Source: Paracentrotus lividus | Taxonomy: Eukaryota; Echinodermata; Echinoidea; Camarodonta; Echinidae | DNA length: 64,000 bases | Reading direction: 5' to 3' | Assembly: GCA_940671915.1 (NCBI GenBank) | Contig: CALNVZ010003433.1 | Span: forward strand, 49,962,032 to 50,026,031 | Shown here: positions 23,801 to 37,777 of the stretch, piece by piece | Position numbering within the stretch: position 1 is the stretch's first letter | Layout: each line of letters opens with the position of its first letter | Made by a program: the position numbers and the translations under genes | Notes under the pieces: model-generated | Database searches by the model: none | What the model was told of the DNA's origin: nothing | Seen by the model: only the letters and a program-made list of their open reading frames with translations

Positions 23801-26800
23801 TATTGAATTCATGCAGCATGTAAATAAGCACACAAGTTCTAAACATGCATACTGGTATGAAAGCATGCTCCATAAACTATTGTGCTTTTAAATTCCTGCT
23901 TCCTGATATTAATGTGAAGTCTGCAGAAGTTATTTTGTACACAAATATCTTTACGAGTAAAGTTTCTCACCAGAATGATGATGACATCAAGACAATTCCA
24001 GCTGCTCTTGAAGTACGCCCATCGATGTCGTTTGATCTCCAGGATCTCCTCTACCATATAATAGAGGATGTAAAGACAGAATATACCTTCACAGGCCAGG
24101 ATGAAGTGATCAAAGGCTGTCACGTAGCGCAGGAGTTTCACAGTACGGAACTTGTAGGACGGGATGGCTCCGCCAGTTGGAGGGTACTCTACGGTCAATC
24201 TGAATGCAAATGATGGAGATAATTAATTTAATCTTTTTATTCTATTCATTCAAATGCAACTGGATGGAGGGATCAAAGGCCGTCACGTAGCGCAGGAGTT
24301 TCACAGTACGGAACTTGTAGGACGGGATGGCTCCACCAGTTGGAGGGTACTCAACAGTCAGTCTGAATGTAAATGAGGGAGATAATTAATTCATTTAGTT
24401 TATTCAAATACAGAAGATACCTTCACAGGCTAGGATGAAATGATCAAAGGCTGTCACGTATATAGGGTCATCTAAATACAGCTCTCTAATTTAATTTTCC
24501 ACTCCAGATCTTAATTCCAGTAGAATAACAAGATGTGGAAAGATAAAGCAAAGAATCTTGGTGTCAGTTAAAGAGACATACTATCACTTGCTCTGCAATC
24601 TGAATATCATACTATCTTTCCTCAGTAGAGATAACAACATCAAGATTGCACTTGTAATTAACAATTTGTCTCATCACTTAAACCAAGAATTAAATACTTC
24701 TACCCTGATCACAGAAACACAAAAATATTATCAATGAATAAATGGTATTACCGTATGATACAGAAGTAGTTGATGTTAGCATTGTAGACGGTGAAATCCA
24801 CAAAGACCACTCTAGTCCCTCGATCAAGCCATAGGTTATCTTTGAGAGTTAGGACAATATCCAGAGATTCTGCTTTGGTTTTCATCAGGTCTGCATAGAA
24901 ACCGCCTCCCCCATAGGATGTTATCATTCCGGTGTGACCAGACCCATCAAGGTCCTCCTCGGTGCTGTAAACCCAACTGTGAATTTAAAATATGATGAAA
25001 ATGATATTTACATTTACGTTTATATTAATAATTCATTGATCAAATTACATTAAATAGCTCCTGAAGACGGGGGGTCGGCCTGTCCACAAAGTAGAGCACT
25101 CTCTACTACTACTACTACTACTACTACACTACAAGCCTTCCTCGCCTCTTGGCAGCTCATCTGGTTCACAGTCCTTTTCAGGAGTCAATCAAGAAAGAAT
25201 ACTTTTGATTCTATTCTCTACTCTTTATCTCGCCGATTCATTTCTACTCTCTGTAACTCTCCATTTCCTTTTCTACATGTACTCTCTCAAACAGTACTTT
25301 TCAGGACCAACCACATGGTGAACCATAAACCTCATCGTAATATATTAATATACTTTTCAAATCCCTCTTCACTGCTTCTGTGCTACTAAATGAATAATCT
25401 AGATATGGTGACACCTTTACTCTGGCGGCAATTGCTCTGGGCTTTATTTCATTTAAGATTTAGGGTTAGGGTTAAACTTGCAATAGGGTATAATGTTAGG
25501 TTGATGTATATAGGGTTAGGTCTGGGGCTCAAGTTAGTAAATTTATCAGTGTGGAGAAATTATACCGCAAAGCACTTGTCACCAAAGTAAAAGTCATGGA
25601 ATCACAATATCATTAAGATAATTATCATCAGACAAATACTTACGCTGTTCCATTGTTGAGACCAAAGGTGCTTTGATCTTCAAGACTCTCAGAGTAGCCA
25701 GCGTAGCAGGTATTGATGTTATCTTGAAAGTCAGAATGGACGACGCAGGAATCATTCCTCACTTTGAGCTGACGGATACGAGGCACCCCAAGCAGTTTGT
25801 TCTCATAGAAGATGTATCCTAGTTCGTCATCAGTCACGTTGTCGTTGTTATACCATGTCTCCCAGTACAGTCCGTCCATCAATGGGTTTTCGGCAAACTA
25901 TAAATGAGAGAAACAAGACAGATAATGATGAGTTTGTGTATGTATAGCAATCATGCTTAACACTTAGTGACATTGGTAACTTTAGTGACATTTTGAAGTA
26001 GGCCTATTGTCTTACCAAGATTGCTTTGTATCAATTTATGTTGCTGTATGCTATGCTAAACATTCATGTATCAGTAAAATAATTGTAATTAATCAAACTA
26101 GCAAATTTATGCAAAGGGAGCAGTCCCTCTATCAAAGGGTTTTTAGCAAACTATGAATGGGTGATAAGAATAATAATAAAGGGTTCATGCACATGCATGT
26201 AAGGCAATCATGCTTGACACAATGTTATTAAATATTGCCTTTAGCAACAGGGCTCAACATTAAGGGGCGCCCGGGCGCCCGGGGCGCCTAGATTACCTAC
26301 CAGGACCCTCAGATCAGAGGAATTACCAAAAAGTATTGCCCGAGTTGACCCTCAAAATTTTTTGCCAGCACAGGGAAATTTGGAATATAACACTAGGTAT
26401 GTAGGTATTAAAACATTGAGTACTATTCCAAACACCTAAATGTGATATTAAAACTAATTTCAAGTCAAATATCAGAGCAGAAATGACCCTGATATTTCTA
26501 AAACACCGATCGTTTGTGTCTAGTCCCATGTGTGCTAATTGGTGTAGACTTACATTTTGAAGTTTTTGCTCATAGATTTTAAGGTAAAATTTGGTCTGGG
26601 TGTCCAGTTTTCAAGAATGAGCATTAGAAAATATGATCTTGAAACCTCTTACCCCAGTTACATCTGAAATTTAGTTTCACAATTAGTAAAAAAAGATCGA
26701 TTTTTTGGTGGCTATGTCTGCACTGTTTGTAGCATGAACTGAGCTGTATTCCTCGCAGAAGTCTTGGGGCAGAATCTGTCAGTGAGAGCCTCTGACAGCA

Positions 26801-29800
26801 GATGCATTTCGGAACTTCTAAACTTTGAAGAGGCCTACTTTTATCATCTTAAAAGTGATGCAGTGATTGTCTGATGAAATCAATCATCTTAGCATACTTT
26901 GGTGAAATAGTGGATGAATTTTTTAAATTAAACTAGACCACAGAAAAATGAATTCCATTGTAACAGAAGTCTAATTTACATTTTTGTTCAGATCTCCTAG
27001 ACTAGATAGAAATTTTTTTTGAGAGCGAAGTTCAGTTTTTACCGGTCATTGTTTTGTTATTTTTTTTACACATCAGTCATTGACGTCTTTTCTTAATGTC
27101 AATTTTTCATTTCTAAAGAAAATGATTGTCAAGCTTTAATTTATCGATTTTCTTGCATCATCATTAAGTAACGGCATACAAAATTGGTGTATGAATTATG
27201 AATGGAAAAAAAAAGATGAAATAAAGAAAAGTAGCTCCCAGTCCCGAACCCATTTTTCCCCTCACCAACTCACGCCTTTCCCCCCCCTCCCCCGGCCTAA
27301 TTAAGAAAGGGGAAACTTTGTTGTTTTGTTTATTATCATATTTTTTTTCGGGCAACCAGATTATTGATTCGGGCTCCCAAATTTGAAAAAATTTGGATAT
27401 TTAAGGGCAACCAAAAAAAAATGTTAGTGTTGAGCGTTGCTTTAGTGAAGTATTATTGCTTCATTAAGAATGCTTCGTGCATATCAATTTCTGTTGCAGT
27501 ATGCTATGCTGTTCACGAATAACAGTTTTGAATTAGAATTTGTCAAAACTATCAATACAATGAGGAATTTATAGTTTTACATTCTTTCAATTATTTTTCT
27601 TGCAATTTGTAATTGGGCAGTTCCAAGGTAACGGAGTGACATTCAGAAGCAATATTTCAGCATTCAAACAAGTTTATCATCTATACTTAAATCTTTATGT
27701 ACAAAGAAATGGCTCATGACAAAAGCTGATGGTACCCTCTTTTCAAAATGATAATTTTTTTATAGTGATCCTCTTAATTAATGAGATATGAATATTCATA
27801 ATCATGGTTACGGAGTGACGCAAAATGGACATGCATATTTGAGCAGAAATAATTTTGCTTAAACTCTGTGAAATTTAAATGGCTATCACAATTTTGAGTT
27901 AAGGATTGGATTCTATGTTATTCTAGGTATAATATGCTACCTTGCATAAAAAAAAATTGGTTGAATATATTTTTAATTATGACTTAAAACTTGAACACTT
28001 GTCCGGTTACGGAGTGACGGTTACAGAGTGACATCTGGTTTCCCAGTCTTTTTCGCGAGGAGAAATGCATTATAAAGAAATATTAATACCAAAGTTTGTT
28101 GGAGTAGACCATGACAATTACATTAAGCCAAAAAAATTGGCAAAAAGTGATTAGATATAAGAATTAGAGGCATTTAAAGCCCCATACGTGCAAATTTGGG
28201 TTTGATCAATTATTCAGCGCAAGAATACTGAATCGCAAATTTTTTTAAACTTAAATGATTGGTTGTATTGTAAAGAAGCCTTTGTGGTAATTTCAGATCC
28301 TAATTTGCATTTTCAAAGGCACAGCAGCACATTGAAATTTCAGCTCCATGTCCTGTTTTGCTTGGAACTGCCCAATTTGTTTCATACATTGTATATATCT
28401 AAAGGTTCTATACACTATGAAGTAAAAGAATAACAAAATTGTTGCCAATTTGAGACTGAAAAGGGGATTTTTAACTTACTCTCCAGAAGTCATGCATGGT
28501 GGTCATTCCTCGGAAGGTGTTCTTAGTGTCAGGAAACTGGGTGTCCAAGAAGAGCTCGGACATCACTTTGGTGTAGTAGTACATGTGAGAGCTGGTCATA
28601 CCAAAGGTCACTGCATTAAAAATAAAATAAATATTTAGTCATTACATACATTGTAATTTTCAATGATGATGATGGTTATTGCAATGATCTTGATGATGAT
28701 GATTACGGTTATGATGATGCTGATGATGATTATGATTGTTCTTATAATATTGATGATACATGTATAAAAAATGAAATAAATAATAAATATTTAGTCATTA
28801 CATACATTGTAATTTTTAATGATGATGATGGTTATTGCAATGATGATGATGATGAGGACCAGGGTATGAAGATGTTGATGATATTGATGATGATATTGAT
28901 GAAGGTGAGGATAATGATGATCAGTGACAAGATACAAAGTGTTCTTTTTCTCTGGGAGTACTTCACTCCCTAAATATCAAATACAAACAGTCAGAATCCT
29001 AACATAAATAGATGAAATGGATAGGAATCAATGAAGCAACATTTCATGATAATACACCTTGATTAAATTGCAGCCTGTTACAGATCATAACATTCAAACA
29101 TCCTATTGATTCAAACTGACAAAGTTTGGATGTTTTATGATTATAAAATATATATATTATATATTTTAGTTTTATAATTATAATAATTATAATATAATAT
29201 ACACATGTATATTATATTTTTATAATTATATTTCACAGTTCATGTAAAAAAAAAAAAAAAAATTTTAAGAAGAGAAGATATAGACAATATATCCCTATTA
29301 AACTGCTTTGAAAAAAAAGGAAGAAAACAAAGGGAAGAAATATATTCAGTAAGCTGATGTTTATCTTAAACCTGGTGTATAGTTTTGGTAACAAAAAAGG
29401 AATTGGCACAAAACCGATCAAATATAGTTACATGTTGTCCACATTGCACTAAAAGATATGTGTGAGAGATCTTGTGACATTACTTTCATTATTTCCGATG
29501 AATTTTATTGAATTTGTTTGAATATAGCGTAATTTAACTGCCGTTTATACCTCTGCTGACAAGTTCGCACGCCTGAGGTTACGGCGTGAATTAGTGCGAA
29601 CGATCTGTGTGTAACACCTACACAAGAGAATCCCCATTGGTTTTCCACGTGAGCGCAAAGCTGAGTCGGGTCCCCGTCTTATCTTTTTTATCCTTATATT
29701 ATGAAATAAAGACACTAAAACGAGATTTCAGGTGCTATAATTTGCTTTATCATAGTTCTTGGATTCATTCTTTCATAATTTATCTTAATGTGAATCAAAA

Positions 29801-32800
29801 TTAAATTTTCTTTCTCCCGAAACTATACACCAGCTTTAAGTGTAAGTTCCAAAAACACAAGAACATTGTAAAAATAACAATACTTGGAAATCCTTGTTTG
29901 CCAATGCCTGGAACAAACAGGGCATCTAGCACCTTCCATATCAATTTGAAACATGTACATTACATGAAAACACAAACTCATGTCAAAAAGAGACAAGCGT
30001 AATATAATTACAATGTGTTTTAAATGCACAAAGACATTCAAAAATGACATTTAAAGCCAATTCGCATTAATAGAACTTCTGAACAACTCATGGTACAAAA
30101 GGTTGCTAAATTGCTATACGTGTATTCTGTGTAATGTATTGTTTCTGAGTTAGACCAGTTCAGGAATTTGTAATTTCATTAAAAATGAATTTAGCCATCC
30201 ATCCATAGTGCTGACAGATATTGGCTAGCAAACAACAAAATGTCCAATAAAATTTCATTACCAGACACAAAAGCTCCTGACAAAGGATTGATTATTTTGG
30301 AGCCTGTATTTGATCGGGATGACGGCATTGCAGTCGATCATGATATGCAAGAAATGGAATAGTCTTTACATGGGATCGCTTTACCACATGGTCAATAACA
30401 AAACTGAATTGAAAACACATACACAATGGTCGTGTTTTTGCCATTAGTTTTGATCGAAAAGTGGGGGAAATTTTCCCTGATTTTATAACTTGAAATATTT
30501 TTTATAATATTAGAGAAATGGTTAAAACTTGAGGCCTAATTGCAAACTGGTAGTTTTGTTTAAAAAAAAAGCAAATGGAGTGTTGGGGGGGGGGGGGGGT
30601 TGGAGTGGAAGTATCTCCAATAAAGCAATCAGAAATAAATTATCTTAATTTATTGAACATTTATCCTTTTTTTTTCAAGCGAATACACATATAAGGAATG
30701 GTTAAAACTCATGATAAAATTGCAATATATATCATTATCCAGTGTTTTATAAAAAATAAGTATTTTCTACCTTTTTCCTCTATCAATTTTATCACACAAA
30801 TGCCATAGCAGTGATATTTCATTATCATTATTTATTCATTAGTGCATGCTGATAAGGGATTACATGTCAACTACTCAACAAATGAAAGCAGAGTTTACAC
30901 ACCATGAAAACCACATACATTGTAGTATAGTGCATCCCATGTATATTGTTTTATTGATTTGGTTATTTAGATCCATTTAATAAAACTGAATATTACTCAT
31001 TTTAATTGTAATGAGAGCAAACAATGTTAAATGTATTGATTGGGAATGTAATTATGATCTCTTAGTCTTTGCACATTTTAGCTCTCTTTTCAGAAAAGAA
31101 TACTGTACATGTACATTTGTAGATTCATGAATGTAGGTTGCGTGTAATTTACTTTTGAATATGTAAATATGTGAATCATAATTATGGTAAATACATGTAA
31201 TGTACATTTCAGTTTTATTTTACAGACTTTAATTTTGAAAGCCTCACAATGCGTACTTGTTCAATAATGAGACCCGCGCACTGGCAGAGCCGAAGAGGGG
31301 TCTTTGTGCAAGACTAGTAGTGTACATGTAGGCACACATGACAGTTTGCTGGTAATAAATAGGGAGAGCATCAGATGCCAATAAATCCATGGAAACAGCT
31401 TGGTGTTGCCACGGTGACCGTGAATGCCATCTCATCCCTTCTCTTGCATCACTTATCCAGGTTTATTGTTATTCAGGGACGTGAATTACGCAGCTAGTAA
31501 GGGGTATCAAACATGGCTCTATTAATATTCTCAATATATCTGGTTTTTTAAAATATGTATGTATATATGTATTACGTATTGTGCAATATTTGTTTCCTCT
31601 TGCATTTGAACAACCCATGTACAGACCTGTGTGCTCACATTGTTTGTTGTATTTGATATGTAGTAAACAATTTTGTAACTCTCCAAGAACTGGTGAATTT
31701 CTTTGATTGAAGCTTACTTGTTTTTGAAATATGAACAATTATAAAATTGTATGGTCAGGAAGCACGCGCATGAACAAGTAACATGAAATGTTTCCCAAGT
31801 AACTACAAGTCAGAACAAATTTATGTATATTTTTCATTTCTCATCATTCTCTCAACAATAAATATTAATAGAACCCTATGGAAGAACAGTGCAATTATGT
31901 AAATTGTTCATTTATTATTTATGTACAATTTACAAGTAAAGTGGTGTACCTAACCTGATTAGACACAATACTTACAGGAGGCGCACTATTGTTGTGCACA
32001 ATAGTTTACATTGTTTACAATGATTGTTATTTCGAAGCGCATTGGCAGAAAATTTATACATATTAACCCGTTGAGAGCGGGAACCGGGTATACCCGGGTC
32101 CCGTCTAACACACTCATGGACGGGAACCGGGTATACTCGGTTCCCTAATGACCACATCTTTATCAACAAATACCCCCTAAAATTCACCTTTTGTACTACT
32201 TTTGTTGAATGTTTGCTATATGCAGTAGTTAATTCATGAAATGAGCAATATGTTCTAGTGAAAATCATGTCATAACTATTTGATATATTTCATAAATAAG
32301 CTTTTTAAAAGATATATTTCTCAGGCACTCAGGAAGAATTGCGTCAACCAGTGTATGAAAGTGACCATCAGCGATTTTTAGCATTTTCGGTTTCGCTGAT
32401 CCTCCTTTGTACTACTTTTATTGTTAGCCCATGACAATTTAATGGATCAGCACAAGGTGTGAGCGATTTTCTAACATGGGCGCGCACACACAAAAACCCG
32501 GATGTATCTGGAGATATAAAGAAGTATCGATCGGTGGCTGTAATTAGCCAGCACTTCCAGTGGCTTAGCTGAGAAGAAAACTATTCTTCAAAATTAGAGA
32601 ACGGGTCGATATCTAACCTAAATGACTAACAATATCTAACCCCCAATTAGTACCTCAAAAGAAGAGGATATACGGCTTAGTTTCAAGTTTGTAAGAAATG
32701 AAAAGAAAAGAGTAAAGAGAGAGTGTGTTCAAGAATCAAGTAGGCAACCAAAGGACTGAAATTCATTTTTGTTTCTTTTGTAACTAAAACATATACATGT

Positions 32801-35800
32801 AGGTTCATCTAATAGGCCATAGTATAAGAAAATTCGATACATTCAATAAGAGATCTTTAAATACGGATAACACTAGAAAAAAAAAACCCTTTGTTCACCT
32901 TGTTCCAGACTCATTATAAGGTGTAAAACATTTTCTTTCAGGCCAAGACAAGATACTTCAGTTTACAAACCGGAGGAAAGCTTTTCTTGTTCACAATTTT
33001 ATTATCTTTTCTATGTAGTAATATTGAGTTTTACATGGGAATGTGGAATATTCAATCATATAGTGATAAGGGGCAATTGAGAACTAAGTACACCAAAAAC
33101 ATTAAAGAAAAAATATATATATTAAAAAATAAATAAATAAATCAAGCGTCACTTCTAAGATGCATTACCAGCGTGCGACCAGGCTACGCATGATCGATTT
33201 AACCAGAGCCCGCACGCGCGGACAGGGTCGTCTCTTTTTTAATCTCGTCTCGGGGTAATGATATCAGGCCAAACAATTTCGTCGTCAACGGGTTAAAGAA
33301 GAATCAAGACCAATTATGATAACAATGGGGCATAAATATTTTTGGGGGGATTGCATTCTTTGTAAGCTTGATCATTTCAAAGGCAAAGCATAAAAAGTAG
33401 GGCAACACTGCATAATGTACATGTACATTGTACGAAATTGGGTGTCTTTCTTTCTTCTTTTCTTTTTTCTTTTTTCTTTTCAATATAATTACATGTATGT
33501 ACAAGTATGATTGACCTTCATTTATAATGAGATCATACCGTTTAAGCTGAAATTTTCATGACGGTTTTGTTTTTCACGAATTTCACAAGTATTTCCACTT
33601 TGACAATAACAGGTTATTTATTGAATGAAAAAACAAAACAAAACAAAACAAAACAAATTGGAAAAGACACTGCAAAATCTTGGGGTAAACTTTATGGAGG
33701 ATCTAATACAATTACTGACGTTTAAAATGGTGAATAATATCATGTTTTTAAAAACTTTAATTCACTTTACATTTAACTGTGAGCCATTTAAACTTTCTCT
33801 GTGACTTTGGGTCTTCAAGTTTAGACTGGCAATGGCTTTTAAATACATTTTCATTAACCCCACAATCATACATGATTCTGATCAAGAAGGGTTTTATTAG
33901 ACAAACCTCCTTGATAAATAATCTATATTCTCCCAAGGTTCCTTTATTCTGTAACAGCCCTATTATTATGTAAATCCACCCCAAGCAGCTCCCATTGCTC
34001 ACCACATATCGACTTCTTCCCCACTATCAATGCACAGTCCACTTCTACATTTAGTCGCGTAATCCATCTATTGTTGTTGTTCCTATTCAATTGAATGGAC
34101 TCAACGCAACCCCCTGTCCTCCCCCTCTGTACAATGGATAGGGAGCAAACATAGGGGACTGGGCCTAGTCCAAATTTCTGCTCCCACCTATGCAGAAAGT
34201 GTTGTTGAATATAACTGTGCGTAACTCATTAAATATGCATGATTACTGGGATAAATGAGAAAGTGCTGAATAAGTGGACAAGGCACAATGTAACTTATTT
34301 TCAGCTTCTAAAAGGATAAGAGTCATAACTTTAATATGCGGGGGCGAAATATATATTTTTAAGGCTTGTTGTTAATTTGTTTCTTTTATGTTTACAACTA
34401 AGAAAAAAAATAATTAAAACTTGAATTTCTAGTTCAAGTCTTCATGAATTTCGTTCATGACACTGCAACTTGCTTTTTACAAGTTTATCTATGTACTTTT
34501 ACTTGTAAGTGCTTTTAATAATACAGTCTTTTCTAGATTTCCTAGCATTTTAGAAATAAAAATTTCCTGTGCAACAGTGAATCTGTGTGTGTGTGTAGGC
34601 TACCATTATTATTACCATTTTGTTATTTATTCATTTATTTATATATATATATACATATTTTTTTTGTAACAGCTTTTGTAAATATGTTTACGAGTTTGGA
34701 CTCAGTGGGAAAATTTCCTGAGGGTTTTTAAAGTTTCATGACTCTTTAGCCTAATATATATTGAAGAGGAAAAAATCACAAGAAAAGACTTGCAAAATAC
34801 AAAATTTGTGAAGATTTTGGCTTTGTATACTATAGATGATTCTTTCGAGATAAACATTTTTTGCATGTATATGATGATATAATGAACTGCCACTGGGTCT
34901 ACAATCACTTTGTTAAATGCCTGGCTGGTTTCATTAAACATGGTCTAATCCCTTTTCGTCTGCATCCAGCTTTTTAACTAACCATTTGGTCTAATTAGCC
35001 CATTTAACATTTTGTCTAATTCTAAATTGTCTGATGCCCATTTTGTCTCATGCCCATTTTGTCTCATGCCCATTTTGTCTCATGTCCACTAGGTCTAATC
35101 CCTTTTCATCTTAAAGACCAGTCTATTTACTAACCATTTGAGCTAATTGCTACTTCACCCAATTACCATTTTGTCTAAATCCCATTTTGTTTAATGCTTA
35201 TTTCGTCTAATAACCACTCGGTCTAACACCACTTAGTCTATGTCCAGGTGAATTGGTAATGACTCAAATTTTCATTAGATAATATGTGAAAAGGTAGACG
35301 TAGGGGCAGTTAGACCTAATGAACATTAGACTAAGTTTTAGACCCAGTGATAATTGGACCAAACAGCAATAAGACGAAATTGATATGATATTTGGCCAGG
35401 GAATTAGACTATTTCCTAGTAGACCATGTGGATATAAGCCCAGTCAGAGATACAGGATTTGAAAAAAGGGGGGAAAAAATATTATGATTTAACATACACA
35501 ATCAATGAGTGGTTTTCAAATCATGGGGGAGGGGGGGGGGGATTTTCCCTGTGCCCCCATCTGGATCCACCTGTGTAACCCGATGATACTAACCAATGCA
35601 TATAACAACAAGAAACACCAGATATATGGCTAATTCTCTCAGGGTTGTCTTCACATGAAGCTCCTTGTCCAATGAGGTGTCTTCGGTCTGTCTCGTTCTC
35701 CAGAGGGCTGTGAAAAAATTAAAAAACAAGAGGGAAAAAGTTAGTTTTCATCGAGATGGGAACACAATTGAGATTAATTATGAACCTCTGGCTATTAAGT

Positions 35801-37710
35801 CTTCATTTTGGGGGATTTACAACATGATAAACTAAATTATGTCAATTCCATAATATACGTAAAGTGCAGCTTGTATCTGACCACAATCCGTTCTCATACC
35901 ATTTTCATGTTGCATGAAAATTAATTTGCCATTTTATACATGAATCTTCGACCGTGCACGGTCAAAATTTATGCCTCCGCCATTGCCAGATCAGAAATAT
36001 GTATGGCACATTCATCTATTAGTTGTCATTATGATACAAAGACATCGTTGACCTTGACCTTTGACCTTGTCACCCCAAAATCTACTCAGATCATTGTCAT
36101 CCCAGTATGCACACGGGCAAGTCCAAAATAACGCGCATGTTACGTATGGGACATTTCAGAGCCTTTTACCCTCTATAAAATCTTTTTGAAGGTTAAGGGT
36201 ATATTTTTTCTCATCCTCATGATACATGTACAATGTAGGGTTGATGTAGGTATCCAAGACAGTAATACACTGACGGGAGATGATGACATATGACCTTTGA
36301 AGCAATAGCATGAAATGTAGTGCGTTACGTATGGGACCAGAAGAATTCAAGTTCTTTAAGAAAAATTTTCAACTCCAAAACTCTCTGAAAGTATTTCCAC
36401 TGATGTATTGAAGTTTGGTGCGATGAAAGGTCCAACCCTGTAAAGTTTGGAGTCATAATGATTGTCACTTTTTTGTAAGCCTTTGTTAAAGTCGTAGAGG
36501 ACGTGTTACGTATGGGACAGTTACGTATGGGACAAATTGTCCCCATAGAGAATGCACACAATTTAATCCAGAATTTCTAAAATCAATTTTTTTTTTTCTG
36601 AATATGGAAAAAGCAAAAGATTTATTTTCTTTTCAAATGTTGTATTGAAACATGTTCAATAGGATTTTAAAAGAAATAGACAATTCCCACTATTCATTCT
36701 TGTGTTTTTCATTGTTTTGTGAATTTCTTATGTATTCTATTGTTTTTCATTTTTCCATATTTCTCTATTATTACCAATTTTTTTGGTTTAATTCTTTTCA
36801 TGGACCAAGTATCATGGCAAAGCAAACTTTATAAACTCCAGAAACTCTGAATAAATCACTTTTTGGAGCACTCTTATAATTTTTTTTTCCTACATTCACT
36901 TTGTACACAAACTTCCCCATTGACATTGTGTACAAATGTCCCATACGTAACACATTTTCCCATACGTAACAATATTTCAATTAACTATAAATTAAAAAGT
37001 TAATTAATTTTTCAAAACTTATAATGGTATTAAACTTTCACAGTGAGTAAATTAGAACTTCCCAGAGTTGCATCAATTCAAGTGTTGTATTCTGGGAAAT
37101 AACTTAACAAAATGTCTTCTATTTGTTACGTACAGGACATTTCATGCTTGGACACGAGCTAATTTGCATACTTAATTAGATTTCACCAATTTTTTTTACA
37201 GAAAACAATTTGAATGATAAGAGGTCCATGTTCCACCCATGATTGAATCTCACCAATTTTGTTTTGATTTTCTATGATTTTTTATAAATGTCCCATACGT
37301 AACGCTCTGTTTACCAATTATGCAAATTATATGCCCCAAATTTGTATGAATTTGCATATTAACACATTTTTCTTAATGAAATTCCGAGGTTTGACATTTG
37401 GGCTTTCATATCCTACCAAAAACTCCTTCATAAGACAAAGATGAAATTTTGTCTTTTCAGGGGACATTATCTTGGACTTGCCCACACATGTACCAAGAAT
37501 GAAAATGATCCGTCAAACGGTTCTTAAGTTATCGTGAGAAGGAAAGTGGGACGGACCTACCTGTACGTACGTACGTACAGACGGACAACCCCAAAAAATA
37601 ATGCCTCCTGTGAGACTTCGTCATGGAGGCATTAAAAAAATTCCTACATTGTATTTTATAGATGAACAATTACAGGATATGGGCACTGAAAATTCAAAAC
37701 CTTATAATTT

Positions 37711-37777
<67 letters not shown>

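Noticed and set aside
25453-25530. TTAGGG-type telomere repeat
   Set aside because: Only a few broken units; too short and irregular.
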